This document shows positions 24,080 to 34,093 of a stretch of DNA of 64,000 bases, in pieces. The translations under genes were made by a program, and so were the position numbers. Where the stretch lies: positions 604,501 to 668,500 of the forward strand of contig JAOTOL010001637.1 in assembly GCA_034440575.1 (NCBI GenBank), written 5' to 3'. The notes beneath the pieces were generated by a model. That model was given only the letters and a program-made list of their open reading frames with translations. It had not been told where the DNA came from and made no database searches. The number at the start of each line of letters is the position of its first letter. Position 1 is the first letter of the stretch. The DNA is from Imbricaverruca yamaguchii. Lineage: Eukaryota > Arthropoda > Thecostraca > Neoverrucidae.

Positions 24080-25470
24080 ACTATGAGCATAGCCTGTATG
24101 AATGCCATTTAATAGCTACTCGCGCATAGATCACGATCGTGACATTGTCGCGTACGCCAGAGGTTAAAAAATTTACATGTGGGTCAGTGACCTGACCTCG
24201 ACGTAGTGGATGTGTGTGCATTGCAGAAACCGTTGATATTTTAAGGCTATTTGCTGGTACATTAATATTGCATATGACTTAATTGCATTAGAGATCACGG
24301 TGGTCACATGTGAGTCAGCAGCCTACTCTTAGGCCGAAGCTTAATGTACGTATTGTGGAAGGTATTCAACGTTGGAGCGTTTGAGAGCACCTTTTTTCGG
24401 AGAAACAAGGAAGGAAGTTAACGTGTCATGAGATGTCGCATTGAGCACAATCACGTTTTTATAACGATGTCACGGTTTGAGATGCCTTGCGGGATATGGT
24501 CTTCTTGTGTCGCTGGGGCTTACCTGCTAACACGCGGACCACGAGCCACTGTCCCTTTGTCGTCACCATTTTGTGACGTTGTTGGAGGTGTTGGTAGAAG
24601 CCACCGCGGCACACACGTCACTGAACAGAAATCATCGTGCCATCGGACTCGTAAGGTTAAACCGCTTCCATGTTCAATTTCTGTTCAGTGACGTTCGTGT
24701 CGCGCTGGCTTCCACCAACACCTCTAAAACAGTCATAAAACTGTGACGACAAAGGGGCAATAGCTCGTGGTCCACGCGTTAACAGGCCCGGTGATATGAA
24801 AAGACCAAATCCTACCAATCATCGTAAACCGTGATATCGCTAAAAACTTATGGCTGTGATCTAGGTGCCATTTCATGGCACGCTGATGGCCTCGTTGTGG
24901 TTTCTCTGAAGAAAGTGCCCCCAAACGCTCCTATATCGAATACATAATGCTTACCTTAAACGCAATCGCAGTGATCCATAACAGTCAAGCCAAATATGAC
25001 ACATGGAAACTCATTTGACCTTGGAAATATTTACCTAAAGTTATGAAATTTGCATGTAAAAGTGTGCAGCGTCATACCCATCTACCCTGAAAGTTTCGCT
25101 ACGCCAGCTATAATAGGAACCGATATCTTGGGAGGCGGAATCCGTCCCCACCCCCTCTCCAGTACTCAATATTTGTTAAGGGCCTCTAGGATACGTGTTA
25201 ATCTTCAGCCTAATGGGAGGGCGCTGACTCATTTGTGACCACCGTGACCTCTAACACAACTAGGTCACATCTAATCGTAATGCATCAGCAAAGACCCAGA
25301 AAATGAAACCCATATCAACAGCTTCTACAATGCACACAAATCCACTATATCGAGGTCAGGCCAATGGCGCACATGCAGCCTTTTTAACCTCTGGCATACG
25401 TGACAATGTCACCATCGTTATCTTTGGACGAGAGGCTTATAAAAAGCATCCATATAGACTATGCTCCTAG
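24080..25470. mobile_element. Large foldback element (long inverted repeat)
   Basis: The left arm (about 24080-24635) and right arm (about 24685-25470) are reverse complements, roughly 70-80% by eye, around a short centre near 24660. Matching points include GAGCATAG at 24085 with 25467, GTGGATGTGTGTGCATTGCAG at about 24206 with 25344, GGTCACGGTGGTCACA-like sequence at about 24298 with 25250, GGAGCGTTTG at 24375 with 24932, GCGGACCACGAGC with 24777-24762, and CACTGAACAGAAAT on both sides of the centre. The right arm is about 240 bp longer because a second repeat lies inside it. No transposase frame was found. Fold-back or self-priming amplification, or a MITE-like element, are all possible origins. 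Confidence 0.8.
24955..25218 (+). repeat. Dispersed repeat family B, copy 1, inside the foldback right arm
   Basis: It aligns in reverse with 53470-53700. Shared blocks are ACCTAAAGTTATGAAATTTGC (partner GCCTAAGGTCGTGAAATTTGC), TAATAGGAACCGATATCTT, GGCGGAATCCG, CTCCAGT, and GGCCTCTAGGATACGTGTTAA (partner AGGCCCTCCAGGGCGCGTGTTAA). It has no counterpart in the left foldback arm, so it either inserted after the inverted repeat formed or was deleted from the left arm. Confidence 0.7.
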
Positions 25471-25978
25471 TCACGTAATTTACCATTATCTAGAGGTCAT
25501 GTCAGGCCCTAGCATTTGATCTTTACGACTCTATGAATACGGCTTTGCAAGAAAAACAACACTTCATCAGATAAACGATTGGTTGGTGCAGTTTGTACGC
25601 CCCAGCACCCTAATAGCCACGTGAATAAACTGTACACTTGATGCACATGATATTTCATAGCTCCTACAATATTTCAATAATGTAGGTAAACAACGGCGGG
25701 CTGAGTGCCGACTCCGCGGGGCTCGGCTTGGCTGTTTGGTTGCTTCGGTACAGCTTGCCTGCGCCTGCAGAAAGGACATGTGAGAGTGCAAACTTTCATG
25801 GCCGCTCGTGCACAAAAGATATGCAGTATGCCTGGCGCATGTGGCTCGGCACATACTCTGTGCAGCGCACCGGCGATGTTGGTACGTTGTCAGCGGTCTG
25901 GTGTTACGTCATGTCGGGGTGGTATAACCACCTGATGTCGAGTTTCGCGTGAAACCAGCAGCGAGTGACCCAGTCTTT

Positions 25979-26335
25979 CCCCTCTGGTCAAGTCTCCCAG
26001 TACTCCCAGCCTCTCCTCAGTGCCTCCCACTCTGATCAGGCCTCCCAGTACTCCCAGCCTCTCCTCAGTGCCTCCCACTCTGATCAGGCCTCCCAGTACT
26101 TCCAGCCTCTCCTCGGTGCATCCCACTCTGATCAGGTCTCCCAGTACTCCCAGCCTCTCCTCGGTGCCTCCCACTCTGATCAGGCCTCCCAGTACTCCCA
26201 GCCTCTCCTCGGTGCCTCCCACTCTGATCAGGTCTCCCAGTACTCCCAGCCTCTCCTCGGTGCCTCCCACTCTGATCAGGCCTCCCAGTACTTCCAGCCT
26301 CTCCTCGGTGCCTCCCACTCTGATCAGGCCGGTGC
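25979..26335 (+). repeat. 48-bp minisatellite, about 7.4 units
   Basis: The unit contains CCTCCCACTCTGATCAGGC, CTCCCAGTACTCCCAGCC and TCTCCTCAGTG. Variants are TACTTCCAG/TACTCCCAG and CAGGTC/CAGGCC. As 48 is 16 codons, both strands have long open frames, including a 276-codon minus frame (26720-25890) whose non-repeat part has no recognisable domain. Confidence 0.95.
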
Positions 26336-26757
26336 CATCCAGGAACGGCTCGAGTGGCAGGAGCCTGCTCCCACTTGGTATCCGCCGACCCGCTTGTGGC
26401 GCCTGTAGCTTCGCTGGAAACTCGTTCGTCTGTGACAGCGAAGCCATACTGCCTGAAAAGTTAGCTGTTTCGTCAGCTGTTAGCGAGCCGATGTGACGCT
26501 CTCGTTTCTCCTTCAGACAGCTGGCGCGGAATCTGGGGATCCCTTGGGATCCATGCGGTGACGCGCATTTGCCGGGTACAGTGGAGAACTTTCCCGCGGC
26601 GCTCCTGTTTATTGCGGGGCGTCGACCACTTGTGTCGTGAGACTGGCACGCATTCCAGTCACAGGCCTCGCTGCTATCAGCTGACTCGTACGCGGGCCAT
26701 TCACTTTCCGGCCGGCCCATAAAGCTGAGACCATGCAGTCAGCTGAACTCCGCCAGG

Positions 26758-27174
26758 TCAGGCAGACGGTAACCGCGCGAGCGCACACCACTCGGGACCC
26801 GGAGCAATGCCTCCGTGATTTAGCGTCAAGGCATCCTGGATTTCGGCCACACGATTGCCAAGAAATGTGTCGTATTGACGGCTTTCACCTTTGATCCACT
26901 TTAGAACGATTCGCGAGTCAGACCAGAAGTGACGCGAATTAATTTGGATGTCGTGCTCCTTTTTTATTTGTTCAGCGACACGAACAGCCATCATTGCTGC
27001 CTGTAGTTCCAGACATGGGATGCTGATTTGACGTAACGGAGCCAGGCGGTTTTTTCCCACGACGAATGTTGTCTGGGTACAGCCGTCGTTAGACTTGAAT
27101 CTGAGGTATGCAACGATACCAAGTCCGCCTTCAGAGACGTCGCCGAGCACGCCCAGCTGCCGATCGATCGGCAT
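26758..27174 (-). pseudogene. BEL/Pao retrotransposon RNase H-like fragment
   Basis: The minus-strand frame matches the ribonuclease H-like region that follows reverse transcriptase in BEL/Pao polyproteins. In order it has GDVSEGGLGIVAYLR (the usual motif begins with GDAS or SDAS), FVVGKNRLAPLRQISIPCLE LQAA (normally GK-x-R-[VL]-APL-x-x-x-[ST]-IPRLEL), FWSDSRIVLKWI (catalytic-type aspartate in [WT]-[ST]-D-S) and FLGNRVAEIQD. The fragment is about 120 residues, with IPRLE changed to IPCLE. No protease, reverse transcriptase or integrase core was seen in the flanks, and no long terminal repeats were recognised. Its upstream end runs directly into the 46-bp tandem repeat. It is a dead fragment. 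Confidence 0.8.
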
Positions 27175-27328
27175 TTGTCTGCTGTGTCAATACCACGTGC
27201 AGCTGAGGGTTGATCGACGTTTGTCCGCTGTGTCAATACCACGTGCAGCTGACAGTTGATCGGCACTTGTCCGCTGTGCCGATACCACGAACAGCTGGCA
27301 GTTGATCGACATTTATCCGCTGTGCCGG
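27166..27328 (+). repeat. 46-bp tandem repeat, about 3.5 units, at the BEL/Pao fragment edge
   Basis: GATCG starts at 27166, 27212, 27258 and 27304, exactly 46 bp apart. Each is followed by ACGTTTGTCCGCTGTGTCAA, then TACCACGTGCAGCTGA. The first unit overlaps the 5' end of the RNase H fragment, so amplification began at the retroelement edge. Confidence 0.9.
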
Positions 27329-27402
27329 TAACACCGTGAGACACGGAAGCCATCTATCCAGTACAGATCTTCCACCCAGTGTTCCGAGGTCTGCGTCAGC
27401 TT

Positions 27403-27500
27403 CCTGTTGGGTCTGCAGGCAGACCCTCGCCACCCAGACCGCCCGTGGGCGCCGCCACTCGCTCTCCACCTAGGGCGGCCGCCGGTGGATCGCTCTAATG
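27403..27500 (+). repeat. Dispersed repeat family C, copy 1
   Basis: CGCCACCCAGACCGCCCGTG ... CTCTCCACCTAGGGCGGCC ... TCGCTCTAAT aligns with 30468-30545 (CGCCACTCAGTCCTCCCGTG ... CTCTCCACCCAGGCCGGCC ... ACACTCTAGT) in the same orientation, about 80% by eye. Confidence 0.65.
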
Positions 27501-27504
27501 TCGT

Positions 27505-30450
27505 CATCCCACTCACAGCCTTCTAGCCAGATATTTTGCATCAGACGTTTTGCCTGCAGCATCCATGGCGACGGGAAGCCGAGTAGGTTGACTTCTGTGT
27601 GGGAGATCACACTTTGTCACTGGTATCGTCTCGGCGCCGCCGTTTATGGCCCTGAAGGTTCGCGTGTGGGTCAGCGCTCGCTGGCCGCGCGCGTCGGTCA
27701 GATCGAGGTCACGGCTGACCGTCAGGCCTCGGTCATTGGCTGGAAACGCCCGCAGCGCGGCAGACGATGAGCTGGCCCATTTTGTGATGCGAAAACCACC
27801 ACTTCCGGTGGTCGTTGTTGTTGCTGAAATGATTGCAGTACAGATCATATTTTGTCAAGGGGTGTGGACCTATTGAATGTTGTTCAGCATTGTGTCAGAA
27901 TTGTTTTTAATGGTTCTGATTGCTCTTCTTGTAATGAAGTCAACTTCGGACTCCTTTTTCTAAATGCGCTTGGCTCCTGTGTGTCTGAACTCTTCGGGTC
28001 CAGTCATGCCCGCTCCGAGCGTATCCCAGACGTTCGGCCGGAACCTGCCGGCGCGCTGACGTCGGCATTTGACGCCTCGAGCTGCGCCAGTCGCTCACCC
28101 CTATCCTTAGTCTGATCCGGTGCCGGGGAAACGACGGCCGGTCAGCGGATGCTGCGTCATCATGGTATTGTGATCACGGGGCCAGAGCAAAGATTGCCCC
28201 ATGTCACCATTGTGCCATGCAGTACATTTGGGGCGTGTCTGGAGTCCGACGGCCGGCACCCTCTCTTGGCGGCGTGGTGCAATGGATGATGCCGGCCAGT
28301 GACAGGCCAGGGCTTTGGTCTGGCCATCCCCTCCACGTGATCTTCTCTCGCGCGCGCTGTTTGGCTCAGATGCGACTGGATGGTCGAAGCGGTAAGATGT
28401 AGCCGGGCGGGTGACGGTGAGCAGACACGTAGACTGCACGATTGTCCGTCACGGATGCGTGTAGATTAGAGGCACGGATTGTGGAAATGGTTGAAGTTGT
28501 TGCTCAAGTGTTCGCCGTATTGTTTAATTATCAGGCCAGTCAATACAAGGGTATTGCGGCTGTTCGATTTCAGAATTTGTCAGATTTGAGATGTTGAAAT
28601 TGAGAACCAGTTAGCGCACAAGCTAGGCAATCCCTAGACTATCACTGCCAGACAAACTGAACTTGCCTACATTATGCAGTGTGCTTTGAGTCGATTGCAG
28701 TTGGCTGGCGTATCGGGCGTTCGGTGACAGTCGTATCGGTGCTGGCGTGATTCTTCGCACGGACCACCCGATGGCCCTCGTTCCACCAGGGGGCCGCATC
28801 AGGTTTGTGGTCATGATTTGGTTTGGCGGCGAGCATCTATTTTTTACGTATAAAATCAGGACTCCGGATAATTCATATGGGAATGGCTTTGGGTGGTTGG
28901 ATGCAAAGGTTTACATGGACTCAGAGAAGATGGTCTATCGTGCGTTCTTTCGATTCCAACTATGGTGATTGGGTGGTGCTGGAACATTAACAGGGAATTG
29001 TGAAAAGTGATGTTCATAGGGACATCATCACTAAATAGAGGGCCAGGGGCAGTATGCTATTGAGGAACGAGGGACGAGGCGTCGGCGTGAGGTGCAAGAG
29101 TGTTGTTTAGTGTGATGTGCCTGTGATGTGACATGCTAGGGGTGACAACTTTTAGTGTTCCGGTATTTAGTGTTGTGAGGTTGTGTCGTGCCGTCGTGTC
29201 GATACTTGTGTTGGCCCTAGTGTCTGGCTGTGGTGTAGTGTGATCCCAGGACACGTGCCTATCGGCGGGCAGTCGATAGACGAAGGCACTACACAAAACC
29301 GACAGGTGAAACCTCTGGGGACGGGGCTTAAGTGGTTTTCGATGGCCTCGATTGGCAACCGTTGTGCAATCATCAGCCAAAGTGGTCGACAGACGTTAGT
29401 AGAGAGCTACTAGGCTCCGCATCTTCTGCCATGGGATGACAACATATGCTGGATGTACACTAAATTCTAGCAGAACATTCCACAACCTAACATACATGTC
29501 ACCAAGGTAAAAAGCTAGACTTGAAACCTACTGGCCTTGATTGTACCCCTTGTTGAATTGACTCTGGGCTGATACCCTTACGTGTCATGGTTGGGCAATC
29601 TATGGCGGAGCGCCGGATAATTTGCAAAAGTAGCGACCCACATTTTTCATTGCGAAGTGGCCTCTGCCTCTCTCTCCCCCAAATAATTTAAGCAAAAGAT
29701 CGGTATGCATGTGAAGGTATTGCCTTCTATCCCATTTGTAATGTTCCACTCACGAGCATTCGTCCATTTTTACCCTGTGGTTGATAATGGTAATGTTTTA
29801 CACGCGTAGTTTATATAAGCCCCGGTTAAGCTAAGGGTACTTTTTTCTTGAACAATAAACTTGTCTGTGGCCTAGGATGGAAATCAGTCACGAAGCCAAG
29901 GGGGCCAAGTCCGTGTTTTCAAGCCATATTTTCAACTTCAATATGGAAAATACAAAAATTAGCATTAACGGCGTATTATACAACCAGGCGGCATAAAACC
30001 CCTCTCCAACCCACCCCGGATCTCCAGTGATGGTTATGACAGGACAATGCAAGACAGCTGCATATTGATGCAACTGATGCAATATTCATTAATAGTTTCA
30101 CATATTTGTGAATACAATTTTTCACGGATCATCATCTTCAGGAAACCCTGCACGTTGATTTAGAAAAAGGGGTTGAGTCAAGATATTGGAAGACCTTGCT
30201 TATGCTGCTCGAGGAATAACATGTTAAGAGAAGGACGAGGTGCTGATGTGGTGTTGGTTTTTCCCAATCAACTTCGGATGGCCACGATTTACTGGGAGAC
30301 AATCTGTGTTCGCTGTTGGAGGAGCACGCGGCCTTCAAAAAGTATACCAGATGACGCCGTCGTGTGGATTGCCTAAAGGCCACTCAACACAAGCATAAGC
30401 CAACAAACAAGCAAGCAAAGGAGTGAAGTGGCCTTGCAGAGAGCGAGCCG
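27505..30450. other. No gene recognised
   Basis: GC-rich to about 28.4 kb, then mixed. Open frames near 27513-27848 (both strands) and 28107-28439 overlap each other without a recognisable domain, typical of GC-rich DNA. Confidence 0.45.
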
Positions 30451-30454
30451 GTGT

Positions 30455-30548
30455 GTTGAGGCCGCGGCTGGCTCGCCACTCAGTCCTCCCGTGAGTGCCG
30501 CAGCTCACTCTCCACCCAGGCCGGCCACCAGTGCAACACTCTAGTTGG
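30455..30548 (+). repeat. Dispersed repeat family C, copy 2
   Basis: Same-strand partner of 27403-27500, as described there. The sequence around it has no recognised gene. Confidence 0.65.
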
Positions 30549-31299
30549 ATCAATGCATTGAGGTATAGCACATTCACAACTATAAGTGATTCCAGAGCGT
30601 TCCTTCGCGATTCACTATTTCTTTGCGTGAGTCACATACAGGCCTGGTATTTGTCATTCCTCCTCCATTTGAGGCAGTCGGAATTTATATTCGAGATGTC
30701 TACCGCGCAATTATACCCTGCTGTGGGTCAGGCTTTCTGAAATTTATAACATATGAACTTTGCTGATCTTCACTTTTGGGTCCAGATTGCAACTCTCCGC
30801 ATGCGAATATGACAGAGAGGCAAGTGCAACTCGCTTAGACATGCTTTGTCTCCTCAGCTATATCATCCGTCCGCTGTTGGTCTGTTCTGTTAGGTTCTGT
30901 TCTAAGCTGCTGAATGACGCCAGCTGCGCTTCACCCTTTTCAAAGCAGACCACTGTTCCATTTCCTCGCCCATCTGCACACAAGTAGCCACGTTATCGGA
31001 CAGCGAGGAAATGGCCGAGACTGACAGCAGTCCCCTCCCCCGCCCGTTAACATGTGAGTAGCTGCATCGTCCTTTCTGGAGCGTTGAGGTAAAGGTGACG
31101 TGCCACATGTTGACGGCTTGCCGGCCATGACACGCGTCCCGGACGGTAGGGCCCGGTGGCATCATTCCTTCATCTCCCTCACTCCTGAAGCCCTCTTTCA
31201 GGAGTGAGGGAACTTCCTGAAGCCCTCCTTCCTTCCTGCTCCCGACTAGCAATCGGCCGAGAGACGTACCCGGGCTAACGGAGCCGGAGGCATCACCCT

Positions 31300-31985
31300 T
31301 CCCCCGGGCCGTGGCACGCGCCAGATCACCGGACCCGCAGGTGCCACCCTTCCCCCGGCCCGGACAGTTGGCCGTGGCACGCGCCAGATCACCGGACCCG
31401 CAGGTGCCACCCTTCCCCCGGGCCGGATAGTTGGCCGTGGCACGCGCCAGATCACCGGACCCGCAGGTGCCACCCTTCCCCCGGGCCGGATAGTTGGTCG
31501 TGGCACGCGCCAGATCACCTGACCCGCAGGTGCCACCCTTCCCCCGGGCCGGATAGTTGACCGTGGCACGCCCCAGATCACCGGACCCGCAGGTGCCACC
31601 CTTCCCCCGGGCCGGATAGTTGGCCGTGGCACGCGCCAGGTCACCGGACCGCAGGCGCCACCCTTCCTCCGGGCCGAACAGTCGGTCGTGGCACGTGCCA
31701 GATCACCGGACCCGCAGGCGCCACCCTTCGCCCGGGCCGGGCAGTTGGCCGTGGCACGCGCCAGATCACCGGACCCACAGGCGCCACCCTTCCCTCGGAC
31801 CGAACAGTCGGTCGTGGCACACGCCATGTCACCGGACCCGCAGGCGCCACCCTTCCCCCGGGCCGGACAGTTGGCCGTGGCACGCGCCAGATCACCGGAC
31901 CCACAGGCGCCACCCTTCCCTCGGGCCGAACAGTCGGTCGTGGCACACGCCATGTCACCGGACCCGCAGGCGCCACCCTTCCCCT
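31300..31985 (+). repeat. 63-bp GC-rich minisatellite, about 11 units
   Basis: GCGCCAGATC recurs at 31381, 31444 and 31507, exactly 63 bp apart. The unit holds GGCACGCGCCAGATCACCGG, ACCCGCAGGTGCCACCCTTC, CCCCGGGCCGGA and AGTTGGCCGT. The left part has GGTGCC, the right part GGCGCC, and two alternating forms (GTTGGCC / GTCGGTCGTGGCACACGCC) appear right of 31680, giving a higher-order two-unit pattern. Open frames of 133-235 codons across it reflect the 21-codon period. Confidence 0.95.
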
Positions 31986-32397
31986 ACGTCTGGCGGCTGG
32001 ACCCGGCGGCACCGCTACCCCGCTGCCCCGCCCAAGTCCCGACTGGGCTCGGACTCTCGTATCGGCCTCCACCGAACAAAAGCCCATAACTCCTGCGGCC
32101 GTCCAGAGGTCGGGTGAATTGAGCTGTGCCGATCCGGTGACGCCGTGCTCGGCCGATGGTAACGTGGGGGGTGGAATGGGAGGAGGCCGGTGGATCGTGA
32201 TATGTGACGCACTTGGCCGCCCCGGCAGGTCCGCCAGGGAGCGGCACACGGTACCCGACTAGAATCCTGCGCAGGCTGTGCTAACCCCAGTGCACGTTGT
32301 ACGCGTGCACTGCACTTTCCCAGCCGGGATCGTGACCGTGATGATGAGCGGCCGCCGTGAGTGCCGTCCGTGCGCACGGCTGGACGGACCGGCCGTG

Positions 32398-33066
32398 TCC
32401 TCAGATCCGCACCCTATCACGCTGTGTTCGACAGCTACGTTTACACACAACGGATGTCACGGCGAATCACGAAGATGGTCACAGTCACGGTCATGGTTAC
32501 GGATGTAGGAACCATGCAATTATTGGCATTGCTCCGGCGGCTTGCTCAGTGGCGACTAGGCCGGTCGAAGGGCCTGTGTTTGTGGCCGACTGTCCACAGT
32601 CGTCTTCAGCCGTCACCTTAGCGTGACCCCGGACACGGGCCGCGGCAGTTTCTGGCCGTGACCGGAGTCACAGCACGTGGCTGGTCTGGTGTCCTGGGTC
32701 AGTGGCCGTCACCGTTACTGGGACTTACCGTGGCCGATACTGTGTCAGTTGATCGTGACCGTGACTCGTGACTGTGTCAGAAGCCATGACTGATGGTGTC
32801 TTCGGTTCATCACCACTGTGTCAAGAACCGTGACCTATATAGGAGCCAAAAGGTTATGTATGGGGCCATGGCAATATCTTTCAAAGTTCGCATGCGAGGA
32901 AGTAGACGCCAGCTAGACAGAATGGCCTCCTTCGGACCTTTTTACGATGCCAATAATTGCATGGTTCTTACATCCGTAACTGTGACAGTCTTCGTGATTC
33001 GCCGTGACACTTGACGTGTGTAAATCCTGCCGTCAAAAACACCGTGTTTGGTTGCGGATCTGATAG
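32398..33066. repeat. Inverted repeat (foldback), arms about 130-140 bp
   Basis: The left arm, 32398-32540, contains TCAGATCCGCA, TTTACACACAACGGATGTCA, CGGCGAATCACGAAGATGGT and AACCATGCAATTATTGGCAT. The reverse complement of the right arm, about 32936-33066, has the same blocks in the same order. The right arm lacks about 15 bases of the left (GGTCACAGTCACGGTCATGG region). The spacer is about 395 bp, rich in CCGTGACCGTGACT-like phrases, with no coding frame. Confidence 0.8.
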
Positions 33067-33069
33067 GGG

Positions 33070-34090
33070 CTACGTTAGCGGAGCTTTCTGTTGATTGGAA
33101 CGCACCATTAAATGCCGTTAAAATCGACGTGGAACCCGTAACTACCATCGCAGCCTAATGGTGTCTAATGTCCATGGCACGCGGCGCGCTGCATTCGAAC
33201 AATGATGAGCACCTAGTCACTAGAGGATCGTAAAGCCACTCGAGCCGACAAGCATTCCAACATTCGAGCCCGGGCCGACAAAGTGGAACAAAATAGTTGC
33301 TCTGAAAAAAAAAACTAACTACATGTCTAGAAACATAGGCTTGTTGCACCTAGCATCCCTACAAAAAAAAAAACTACAACTTCATTCACAAATTTCAAAA
33401 CCTACTTATAGAGAGTTAACATTCTGGTCACCCGTTGTTGCATGGTCCATCACAGGCTGGCTACCCATCTCCCTCATCCCTCCGTAATCCGGCCGGGTCG
33501 TCAGCGCGATCCAGCGCTGGGCCACGGTGCAGTTACAGCCCAGTGGTGGAGTCACAACAACAAGGCGATAAAAATTCCAACTGGACTAGTGATCATCTTT
33601 TGGTTCAGCTTTCAGGGTCAGGTGGCGGTCGGGTAGATTATAATTAGCCGTGATTCTATGGACGTTGATCTGGCGCTGGCAATATAATGACGCTTAGTCA
33701 CCATAGGCGTGTGCGTGTCCTGTTCCCGGTAATGGCTCATGGTTCAGTTTTTTTCTCGTACAATCCGGGTTTTATTTGCAAAAATAAAGCTGGGTTTTTA
33801 TCTGAAAGGCTCGATGTTTTGGTTGCTAATTTCTGTTCGTTCTTTGTGAACGTAAGCGTGTTGCTTCTCGTTTTCATTTGCTTCTTTTTCTCAAGATCAG
33901 GACATAAAATACTGATTCATTTTCCTGGCCTGCCAAAAAAATCTACCCGGATTTCATTACCATTTTTATAGAGCAGACATTTTGATCCTGTTTCCAGTGG
34001 TCGCATCGTGAAGGCAATCCTTTTGGGTTGTGTTGCCCACTGGTTATTTGCTAAGCAGACCAAGTAACCGACTAATCCGCGGGAAATTTG
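33070..34090. other. No gene recognised
   Basis: Two A-runs near 33307 and 33363, and T-rich frames at 33687-33971, have no recognisable domain. Confidence 0.5.
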
Positions 34091-34093
34091 TGG

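Noticed and set aside
25890..26720. 276-codon minus-strand frame with LIRVGGTEERLGVLGG repeats
   Set aside because: It follows from the 48-bp minisatellite; the non-repeat part matches nothing I know and has no gene context.
31246..32249. Frames of 133-235 codons on both strands
   Set aside because: 63-bp GC-rich units keep all frames open; both strands are open at once, so none is supported.
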